Shown here: in pieces, positions 9,701-21,700 of the stretch
How the letters are laid out: every line of letters starts with the position of its first letter
Numbering within the stretch: the stretch's first letter is position 1
Translations under genes and position numbers: made by a program
Assembly (NCBI RefSeq): GCF_900078315.1
Contig: NZ_FKBS01000029.1
Location: forward strand, 1,043,425-1,107,424
Length of the DNA: 64,000 bases
Source of the DNA: Bordetella ansorpii
Lineage (GTDB): Bacteria > Pseudomonadota > Gammaproteobacteria > Burkholderiales > Burkholderiaceae_B
Reading direction: 5' to 3'
The notes under the pieces: generated by a model
The model's input: the letters and a program-made list of their open reading frames with translations, nothing else
What the model was told of the DNA's origin: nothing
The model's database searches: none

Positions 9701-12700
9701 CTCGATCTCCGCGCGCACCGTGACCGCCAACCTGGCGCTGTCCTCCAAAGGCAGCATCGCGGTGGACAACGGGGGCAGCACGCTGGATTCGCTGTCGATC
9801 GAAGCGCTGCACCGCGAATATTCGCAACAGAACAGTTATTCCGTCACCTCCGACGGCCTGACGTTCTCGGTATCGGACTCGCCCAGTTCGGGCTCCGTGG
9901 CCGGCGTGACGCTGACCGACGTCAGCACCAGCGCAGACCTCGATTTCTCTTTCGCCTCCGACCGCGCGCTGACGGTGGACAACGTCCAGACCGGCGCAGG
10001 CGGTTCGGTCACCCTCCAGACCGATGGGACCCTCTACGGCACCAGCACCGGTACGGGCGGCAGCAATCCCGGCGGGGCCGACATCAGCACCGGCGACCTG
10101 ACCCTGATCGCCGGTTCGGTGCAGGGCCGCTACAACGAGATCCCCTCCCGGCCGCTCTACATCAGCGTCAATACGCTGTCGTCGGACGTGGCCAACAACC
10201 TGTGGGTATCGAACGACAAAGACCTGGCGCTGTTGAACAACAAGGCCGGCAGCTCGGCCACGGTAGCCGTCACCAGCGGCTCGATCACCCAATCGGGCAC
10301 CGGCCGCTTCGTCGCGCCGGTGCTGTCGCTGAGCGCGCAGCAATCCATCGGCACCGCCGGCGCGGCCATCCTGACCGACACGCGCCGCCTGACCACGCGC
10401 ACCGGCGAGAGCCTGGCCGTGCAGAACGCCAGCAACCTGTTCAGCCTGGACGTCGGCGTCTCGCACGCCACGGTGGGCGACAAGTATCTGAGCGTCACGG
10501 CGGAGGGGCTGTCGCTCGATCTCGGCGACAACTCGAACGGCGTGGCGATGCTCGTCGGCCTGTCGGACACCACCGGTATCGATTTCACGCTCAGCAGCGA
10601 CAACATCCTGCGCATGAACCCCATCGACGTGGGCGCGGGCCATTCGCTGTCCCTGAGCGGCACGGAGATCAACAACTACAATTCTCCGGCCTCCGTCATC
10701 CGCGGCGACAAGATCACGCTGTCCGCCACCGGCGCGATCGGTACGTCCGGCTCGGCCATCAGCACGGCCACGCGCGACCTGACCATCAACGCCGGCAACA
10801 GCGCGTACGTCACCAACGACCGCGACCTGCTGTCGCTGTCGGTGCGGGCCAACGCTGCGCCCGGCACGGCCGTGTCGTACGGCATCACCGCCCCCGAGTT
10901 GGCGTTCACCGCCACGGACGACGGCACCGCCACGACGCTGAGCAACGTCACCGACGATACGGGCCTGAACTTCACGTTCCGCTCCACGCACGCCCTGCGG
11001 GTCGGCAACATCGACGTGCTGACCAGCGGCACGGTCAACCTGGAATCCAGCCAAGGCATTTCCATGCTGGATCCGCTGGGCACGGACCGCATCACCGCCG
11101 CCCAGGTCAACCTGACCGCGACCGGCGGCTCGGCCATCGGCGCCGATGGCGCCGGCCTGCGCATCACCGCGCCGGTGCTGACCATCAACAACACCGGCGA
11201 CGTCTACGTCGATTCGAACACGCACCTGGACTCGCTGACGCTCTACGCGTATGGCAGCGACGCGCGTGGCTACGGCATCAACGCCCCCACCCGCGACGGC
11301 CTGGGCAGCCTGGCCTTCGAGGCCGAGGACGACGGTTCCACGCTGTACCTGAAGAACGCCGGCGACGCCGACGGCATGGCCCTGAACGTCACCAGCTCGC
11401 GCGGCATCAAGGTGGGCGCCATCGACGTCGGCAACGACGACGTGTCGCTGTACGCGCAGAACAGCTCGCTGGTCGACGACGGCGACGCCGACACCCGCAT
11501 CCTGGCGGGCAACCTGCGCCTGTCCGGCGACACCAGCATCGGCTCCGCCGGCCATGGCATCGACAGCAAGGTCGACAGCCTGACCGCCAACTCGCGCGAT
11601 GGCGGCGTGAACATCACGCTGAACGGCACGACCTCGCTGCAAGGCCTGACCGGCCGGGGCGACAGCTCGCTGGTGAACTACGTGGGCGACATCGCCCTGG
11701 GTTCGATCAACCTGAACGGCTACTCGCTGGACATCGACAACCAGGGTGGCTCGATCCTCAGCGGCATCATCCGCGACACCATCAACGTCACGCTGAAGGC
11801 CGCGGGCTCGATCGGCAACGACAGCGCCATCCAGACCTACGCCTACGGCGGCGGCACCACCACGGTGACGCTGACGGCCGTGGCCGCCAACGGCGCGGAC
11901 GGCAGCATCGCGCTGCAGGAACAGTACGGCCTGAATGCGACCAACGTCACCGCCGACGGCAACGTCACTCTGAAGGCGGACATTGGCAACGTCCAGGCCA
12001 ACCTGACGGTGGGTAACGTGACGGCAGGCGGCGCGGTCGCCCTGTCGTCCGAACGCGGCGACATCAATGCCGCCGGCACGTCCAATCTGGTCAAGGGCCA
12101 GAGCGTCAGCCTGCAGGCGGGCTACGACTCGTTCCGCAGCATCGGCAACAGCGGCAACCGCCTGAACGTCGACACGGCCTCGCTGACCGTGCGCACGCCG
12201 GGCAGCTTCTACCTCGACAGCGTGGCCGACTTGACCGACCTGGTCATCGACCGCACCAGCACGCCGACAGGCAACGGCAGCAACGGCACGCTGAGCATCA
12301 CCGGCGATCACATCGTCCTGGACGGCACGGACAATCTCGGCACCGTCACGTTGACCACGCTCACCGACACCACCGGCCTGAACTTCGCGCTGGTGGCCAA
12401 TGGCGGCATCCGCGTGGACCAGGTCAATGTCGGCAACACGGGGACCGTCTCGCTGACCGCGGGCGCGGCCCCGGACACGGCCGACGGCGCGGGCGGCATC
12501 GGCGCCGCCGGCACCGGCTCGCTGATCACGGCGGGCAAGCTGGTCCTGGATGCGGGGGAATCGGCGTTGTATGGCATCGGCGACGGCTTGCGCCCGCTCT
12601 ACACCCAGGTGGGCAGCATCACCGCGACCGCGGGCGGCAGCATCTGGCTGAAGCAGAACGGCACCCTCGACCTGGAAAACGTCAAGGCGGGCGGCGGCCT

Positions 12701-15700
12701 GTCGGTCTGGACCACCAGCGGCGACATCCTGGTGGGCCAGTTGCAGTACGGCGCCAACAATGCCCTGACGCTGCTGGCCGACGCCGGCAGCATCCAGGGC
12801 AATGCCAATCCCGCCGCGATCGGCGGCAGCGGCGGCGGCAGCATCACGCTGACCGCGTCCGACGGCATCGGCACGCGCGACGCCGCGCTGCTGATCCAGG
12901 GCGGCAACAAGCAGGTGACGGCCACGGTGACCGGCGACGGCTCGCTGTACCTGGCCAACCAGGGCGACCTGCTCGGCAGGCTGACGACCTCGGTGAACAA
13001 CGGCGCCACGGTCATCACCTCGACCGGCAATCTGGTGCTGGCCAGCGCGCAGTCGCTCACCGACGCGGCGGGCAACGACATCACCGTCAGCGTGGGCGGC
13101 TACATCGTCACCGGCAACGTCACCGCCGGCGCCGAACATGGCCGCATCTCGATGACCGCGGGCAACGGCAACATCTACGTCGACGGCAGCGACGCCACGA
13201 TCCGCGCCAACACCGTTACCGTGGCCGCCACGGGCGACATCGGCCACAGCGCGGCCCGCCTGACGCTGGGCGGGCAGCACGTGGACGCCCGCAGCCAATC
13301 CGGCACGCTGTACCTGAAGTCGGACACCAGCGACACGGTGTTCGCGTACGTGTCGGGCCGCGCGATCGACGTCATCGCACAGGGCAACCTGCAGATCGCC
13401 AACGCCATCGCGAGCAACGGCGACATCTCCGTCGTGGGCAACGCCAGCACGGCGAACAAGCGCCTGACCGTCGGCAACATCGACGCCGGCAGCGGCATGG
13501 TCACGCTCCAGTACAGCCAGGCCGGCGGCACCATCGTCGACGACGGCAACGCCGACACGCGCATCGTCGGCAATGCGGTCGTGCTGGGATCCGGCGCCGG
13601 CATCGGCGGCACGGTCGCCGGCGGCCGCGACACGGTGCAGACCACCACGGGCAACCTGTCGGCCTCCGTGACCGGCGACGGCGCCATCTACATCGACGAC
13701 GACAATGCCAGCGGCATCACGCTGACCTCGATACAGGCCTACCGCGGTCCCATCGGCATCACCACCGCGGGCGACACGATCGCCTACGACGTGGGCGTGA
13801 CGACCAATACGGCGGGCAACGACATCTCCATCGCCACCGACGGCGACCTGATCGTCAATTACATCGACGGCGTTTTGCAAGGCGACGTCACGCTGCAGGC
13901 CGGCGGTGACATCTCCGCGCTGCGGCCCTACGACAGCACCATCCGCGCGCGCACCCTGAACGCCTCGGCTGGCGGCAGCATCGGCTCGACCGCCAGCGAA
14001 CTGAACATCAATGTCTCGGTGCTGGGCAACATCAGTTCGGCCGGCGAGAACGGCGTGATCGCGCTGTACAACATCAACACCAACGCCCTGTCGCTGGATC
14101 ACCTGACCCAGACCGGCGCCGACAGCTCGGCCTACGTCCGTAGCCGCGGCGACCTGGATGCCACCAACCTGCAGACCGGCCAGAACAACCTGTCGCTGGT
14201 TTCCGGCGGCACGCTGACGCTGGCGGCCACGGGCATCGAGGCTGCCGGCGCGGTGACGCTGACCGGCACGGCCGATGTGGTCGCCGCGGGCGCCGAGCCG
14301 CGCGCGCTGTCGGTCAAGGCCGGTTCGCTGTCGTTCAACAGCGGCACCGCGGGTGGCGACACCACGCTGGACACCCAGGTGGCCAGCCTGGACGCCACCC
14401 AGACCGGCACTGGCACGGGCAAGCTGTCGGTGTCCAACACCGGCGATCTCGACGCGACGGCCGACTGGCAAGGCGCCCTCGACGTTCACGCCGACGGCAA
14501 CCTGACCGCCACGGACGTCCAGAGCGCGGCGGACGTCACGCTGACCGCCACGGGCGGCGTCGACGCCCGGTCGGTGTCCAGCACCGGCGCGGGCAGGACG
14601 ATCACGGTCACGGCGCAGAACGGCGACATCGCCGTCGGCAGCATCGACAGCGGCGCGACCGGCACGGTCGTCCTGAACGCCGCGCAGGGCAGCCTGCTCG
14701 ACACGGCCCACGGCGCCGGCATCACCGCCGCCACGCTGCAACTGACCAGTTGGGGCGCCATCGGCGCCGCCGACGCCTACTTCACCACCGGTGCGACCCA
14801 GGTCAGCGCCAACGTGCTCGGCACGGGTGGCATCTACCTGGAGGGCCTGGGCGCACTGACGCTGAACCGTGCGACCACCGCCAACGGCGACGTGTACGTG
14901 GTGGCCGCCGACGAGCTGACAGTCAGTGGCGCGCTGAAGGCCGGCAAGACGCGGGACGTCACCGACCCGCTGTTCGGCCAGGGCGGCCACATCTCGCTGA
15001 CCGCCACGGATGGCGACCTCACGGCCGCCGCCGACATCGCCGAGACCGACGCCACCAGCGTCACCTTCACCGGCCAGAACATCACGCTCGGCTCTGTGGA
15101 TACCTCGGGCAATCAGGTCTATGTGGGCGACGTGACGCTCAACGGCAGCCTGACCGCGGGCGGCGTCGACATCCAGGGCGACCTGGCATTGACCGGTTAC
15201 TACCACGTGCTGAGCGTGGCAGCCCAGAACGGCGACATCGAGATCGACGGCACGGTCACCGGCGGCAATGCATATACGCAACTGCTGGCCGGTACGGGCA
15301 GCGTGACGCTGAACGGCGATGTCGTCGGCCTGAGCGGACTGGACGTCGTCGGCGGCGATATCTCGCTGGCCAACGTGACGACCCGCAATGGCCAGGGCTA
15401 TAACGGCAACGTCACGCTGGACGGCACTTACACCACCCAGGACGGCTCTTTCACGCTGTGGGGCAGCGCGACCCTGGGCGGCGACGTGATGATCTCCACC
15501 GGCGCCGGCACGATCGATTTCGAAACCGGTGTCACCGGCGCCCACGCGCTGACGCTCGACACCACGAACGACTCGCTCTTCAAGGGCGCAATCGACGTCG
15601 GTTCGTTCAGCAGCATCGGCACCGGCACGATCACGCTGATCGGCGGCGGCGGCGTCACCACCACGGACACGCAGTACTACAACGGCAAGGTCATCCTGTA

Positions 15701-18700
15701 CTCGGGCACCGTGTTGAGCGGCAGCTACGTGACGCTGGACGGCGGCGTCGACAGCCACGACTTCAACCAGGACCTGACCATCGTGGGCGACACCACGATC
15801 GGCGGCGCCATCGGCGCCGGCACCAAGCTGAGCAGCCTGACCATCGACGGCGCGGCGCTGCTGCGAGGCGCCACCATCGCCACCACCGGTGCGCAGCACT
15901 ACAAGGGCAGCGTCACGCTGAATGGCGACCAGGCGCTGACCACGCAGAACGGCAACGTCACGTTCGACGGCAAGGTGGGCGGCCCCTACGACCTGACGGT
16001 CACCTCCACCGGCAACGGCAACGTCACCTTCGGCCAGATCGGCAGCGCCGAAGTGCTGCCGACGTTCGTGGCGTCCGTTGCCCCCAGTACCGGCCGCATC
16101 GGCGACCTGACGGTCAACACCGGTGGCAAGACCACCTTCAAGGGCGCGGCCTACGCGCAATCGGTCACCACCGATGCCGTCGGCACGCTGGCCATCGACG
16201 GCGGCCTGGTCGACACGACCCTCGGCCAGTCGTACGGCGAACGCGCCGTGCTGGGCGCCGACACCACGCTGACCGGCAACTCGGTCAGGCTGAGCCAGGG
16301 CGCCGACGCGGCCACGGCGGGCGCCCAGTCGCTGACCGTCAACGGCTACGCCTTCATTGGCGGCGCCATCGGCGCGAACGCGGCGCTCGCCTCGCTGGCC
16401 CTGAACGATGACGCGCGCCTGAGCGGCGGCACCATCAAGACCACCGGCGACCAAGTCTACGGCGGCGACGTCACCCTGGAAGACGAGCACACGCTGAGCA
16501 CCACGACGGGCAACGTCACCTTCGCCGCCAAGCTGGGCGGCGAGTACGACCTGACCGTCACCTCCACCGAAGCCGGCGACGTGACCTTCAACGAGGTCGG
16601 CAACAGCGCCATCATCTATACCCGCTCGATCGATCCCCTGCCCACCCGCCTGGGTCACCTGACGGTCAACACCGCCGGCCTGACCACCTTCGATGGCGAA
16701 GTCCGCGCGGCATCGGTCACCACCGACGCGCCGGGCACCCTGGCCATCAACGGCGGCCTGGTCGACACCACCGGAACCCAGTCCTACGGTGAACGGGCCG
16801 TGCTGGGCGCGAACACCGAACTCACGGGCACGGCCGTGACCCTGAGCGCGGGCGTGGACTCGTCTTCGAATGCCTACCGAACCCTGCTGATTTCCGGCGA
16901 CGCCGCGATCGGCGGCGCGGTGGGATCCCGCTTCGCGTTGGAGTCGCTGACCATCACCGGTGACGCGACCCTGGACGCGGGCACCATCCGGACCGTTGGC
17001 GCCCAGGATTACCAGGGCGACATCACGCTGGCCAGCTCGCTGGAAATGTCGTCCTATCGCGACGGCATCACCCTGTCGGGCAAGGTCATCGGTGACGCCG
17101 ACACCGCGTACGGCCTGCGCATCCTGGCCGACGCCGGCGACATCCTGCTGGCCAAGGATCTGGGCAGCAGCGATGCGCGCCTGGGCGCGATCCTGCTCTC
17201 CAGCAGCGCTGCCACCACGATCAACGGCAGCGTGTACGGCACGTCGCTGTCCACCAGCGCGTCCGGCAACACGACCATCAATGGCGGCCTGATCGACACC
17301 ACCGACCGGCAGAGCTACTACGGGCACGTGACGCTGGGCGCGGACACCACGTTCACGTCCGACGTCGTCGACCTGATCGGCGGCGTGGATGGCACGGCCA
17401 CTGGCCAGCAATCGCTGACCGTAGACGGCGTCGCGCTGATCCAGGGCGCGCTGGGCGGCAACGTGGCCCTGAAAGCCTTGACCGTCACGGGCGGCTCCAA
17501 CCTGGGCGCCGACATCACCACCACGGGCGCTCAGACGTACGAGGGCACCGCCAGCCTGTCGAACACGGTGGCGCTCACCAGCACCACGGGCGACATCCGT
17601 TTCGACCAGGCCATCATGGGCGACATCGATCAGGGTCATGGCCTGACGATCGGCAGCACCTCGGGCAATGTCACGTTCGTCAACGGACTGGGGACGTCCG
17701 GCCCCAACCGCGTGGGCGACCTGGACATCAGCACCGGTGGCGCCATCGCCTTCAACGGGCAGGTGTACGCCGCCAGCGTGGATACCGGCAGCACCGGCAC
17801 GCTGGCCCTGAACGGCCCCGTGGTCGACACGACGGGCACGCAGCGCTACGGACAACTGGCCGTGCTGGGCGCCGGCACCGTGCTGAGGGGATCCGAAGTG
17901 ACCCTGGCGGCCGGCGCCGATGCCACCACGCAGGGCGGGCAGTCGCTGACCATCGATGGCAACGCGGTGATCGAAGGCGCCATCGGCGCGGGCCGCGCCC
18001 TGGCCTCGCTGACCATCACCGGCGACGCCACGCTGGACACCGCCTCGATCGACACCACCGGCACGCAGTCCTACCAGGGCGAAGTCACGCTGGGCCATTC
18101 GTTGACGCTGACCAGCGGCGGCAACGTGTCGTTCTCCGACGCGGTCAAGGGCGGCACCTTCGGCCTGACAGTGAACGCCGGTACCCGCAACGTCAGCTTC
18201 GCCAGCGGCATCGGCGGCAACGGCGTGGACCGCCTGGGCGACGTGACCATCAACGCCGCCGGACTCACCCGCTTCGGCGGCGCGGTCTACGCGCAATCGG
18301 TCACCACCGATGCCGTCGGCACGCTGGCCATCGACGGCGGCCTGGTCGACACGACCCTCGGCCAGTCGTACGGCGAACGCGCCGTGCTGGGCGCCGACAC
18401 CACGCTGACCGGCAACTCGGTCAGGCTGAGCCAGGGCGCCGACGCGGCCACGGCGGGCGCCCAGTCGCTGACCGTCAACGGCTACGCCTTCATTGGCGGC
18501 GCCATCGGCGCGAACGCGGCGCTCGCCTCGCTGGCCCTGAACGATGACGCGCGCCTGAGCGGCGGCACCATCAAGACCACCGGCGACCAGGTCTACGGCG
18601 GCGACGTCACCCTGGAAGACGACCACACGCTGAGCACCACGACCGGCAACGTCACCTTCGCCGCCAAGCTGGGCGGCGAGTACGACCTGACCGTCACCTC

Positions 18701-21700
18701 CACCGAAGCCGGCGACGTGACCTTCAACGAGGTCGGCAACAGCGCCATCATCTATACCCGCTCGATCGATCCCCTGCCCACCCGCCTGGGTCACCTGACG
18801 GTCAACACCGCCGGCCTGACCACCTTCGATGGCGAAGTCCGCGCGGCATCGGTCACCACCGACGCGCCGGGCACCCTGGCCATCAACGGCGGCCTGGTCG
18901 ACACCACCGGAACCCAGTCCTACGGTGAACGGGCCGTGCTGGGCGCGGATACGCAGCTCACGGGCACGACGGTCACGCTGGCCGGCGCGGACGGCGCGCA
19001 TGCGCTGACCATCACCGGCGACGGCGTGGTCAACGGCGCCGTGGGCGCCAATACCGCCCTGGCCTCGCTGACCATCACCGGCACCGCCACGTTGGGCGCG
19101 GGCACCATCGCCACCACCGGCGCGCAGCATTACGAAGGCAATGTCACGCTGACCGACGACCTGTCGGCCAGCACCGTGGACAGCGCAGTGACCTTCTCGG
19201 GCACCGTCATCAGCGCCGCCAACGGCGGCCATGGCCTGACGGTTTCGTCCGGCAGCGCCGATGCACAGTTCTCGCAAGCATTGGGCGACGCCGGCAGCGG
19301 CCGCCTGGGCGCGGTCGTGGTCAACAGCAGCGGCGCCACCACTTTCGACCAAGCCGTCTATGCTGCCTCGGTGACCACCGATGCGCCGGGCACGCTGTTC
19401 CTCAACGGCGCACGCATCGATACCACGGGTACGCAGTCGTATGGCGAACGCGCGGTGCTGGGCGCCGACACCGCCCTGAAGGGTTCCACCGTCACGCTGG
19501 CGCAAGGTGTCGATGGCGTGGCAGCCGGCCAGCAATCGCTGACCATCGACGGCAACGCCCACATCGGCGGCACCGTGGGCAGCAACGCCGCCCTGGCCGC
19601 GCTGACCATCACCGGCACGGCTGCCCTGAACACGGGCGCCATCCAGACGACCGGTGCCCAGTCCTACCAGGGCAACGTCACGCTGGGCCAGGCGCTGCTG
19701 ATCGGCACCACCGACAGCGATGTCGGGTTCGGCGGCACCGTGACCAGCGCCGCAAACACCGGCAGTGGCCTGACGGTCAATGCCGGCGCCGCCGACGTCA
19801 CCTTCGCCCAGGCCGTGGGCAACGCCACCACCGGCCGCCTGGGCGCGCTGGCCATCAACAGCACCGGCGCCACCACCCTGGGCGGCGCGGTCTACGCCGC
19901 GTCGGTCGATACCAACGTCGGCGGCACGCTGGCCATCAACGGCAGCCGCGTCGACACCACCGGCACGCAGACCTACGGCGAACTGGCCGTCCTGGGCGCG
20001 AACACCACGCTCAAGGGGTCGTCCGTGAACCTGTCCCAGGGCGCGGACGCCGCAACGGCCGGTGCGCAATCGCTGACCATCGACGGCGACGCGACCCTCG
20101 GCGGCAATCTGGGCGCCAACCGCGCGCTGGCCTCCCTGGATGTCACCGGCGCCACCGCCATCGATACCGGCCGCATCGCCACCACCGGCGACCAGTCCTA
20201 TGACGGCGCGGTCACGCTGGGCCAGGATGTCTCGCTGGCCACCCAAGGCGGCGATGTCCACCTGGGCGGCACGCTGGAAGGCGGTCACGCGCTGGCCATC
20301 GCGGCCAACGGCGGCGACGTCTCGTTCGACGGCGCCATCGGCGCGGCCGAAGCCATCGGCAACCTGACCATCGACACCACCGGCGCCACCACCTTCTCGG
20401 CGGCGGTGCAGGCAGCCATGTTGTCCAAGACCGGCTCGGGCAGCGTTGCCATCGACGGCGGCAGCATCCTGACCACCGCCGGCCAGTGGTACGCAGGCCA
20501 TGTCACGCTGGGCCAGGACACCGTCCTGACCGGCAGCGGCGTCAGCCTGACGGCCGGCGCCGACGGCGGCCACGCGCTGACGATCAACGGCAACACCATG
20601 CTGGGCGGCGCCTTCGGCGCCACCACCGCACTGGCCAGCCTGACGATCAACGGCGACGCCACGCTGAACCAGGGCAGCATCGCCACCACCGGCGACCAGT
20701 CGTACAACGGCACCGTCACCCTGGCCGGCGCGCAGCAGCTCGCCACGCAAGGCGGCCACATCGTCTTCGCGGACACGCTGGGTGGCAGCCATGACCTCGG
20801 CATCGCCACGCAGGACGGCGACGTCGAATTCACGGCAGCCGTCGGCGCGCAAGGCGCGGCCCTGGGCAACCTGACGGTCGACACGTCGGGCACGACGCGC
20901 GTCGGCGGCGCGGTCTACGCGGCATCGGTGGCCACGCTCGGCAATGGCGCCACGCTGATCGACGGCGGCATGGTCCACACCACCGGCACGCAACAGTACG
21001 ACGGCCAAGTGCTGCTGGGCGCGGACACCACCCTGACCGGCACGCAGGTCGCCCTGCTGAACGGTGGCGACGGCACACACGCCCTGGTCATCGACGGCGA
21101 CGCCGTCCTGGCCGGCGCCTTCGGCACCACAGCCCCGCTGTCCAGCCTGACCGTCAGCGGAGCCACCACGTTCAACGGCGGCAGCCTGGCCACCACGGGC
21201 GACCAGTCCTACCTGGGCGCGGTCACCCTGACGGCGGCGCAAGCCCTGGCCAGCGCGAACGGCGACATCGGCTTCGAGGGCCCGGTAGACGGCACGGCGG
21301 ACTTCTCCGTCCAGGCCGGCGGCGACATCGCCTTCGCCGACACCATCGGCACCGCCAACCGCCTGGGCGCGCTGGTCATCGACGCCAGCGGCGACACGCG
21401 CTTCGACGGCGCCGTCCGCGCCGCGTCGGTCGCGACCAGCGAAGCGGGCACGCTGCAGATCAACGGCGGCTCGGTCGACACCACCGGCAACCAGACCTAC
21501 GGCGAACGTGCCGTGTTGGGTGCCGACACGGTGCTGACCGGCGCCACCGTCACGCTGCTGTCCGGCGCCGACGCCACGCAGGCCGGCCAGCAAGGCCTGC
21601 GCATCGCCGGCAACGCCGACGTGCGCGGCAACCTGGGCGCGGTCGCCGCGCTGCGCGACCTGACCGTCGATGGCGCCACCGCCATGGACGCCGGTTCGGT

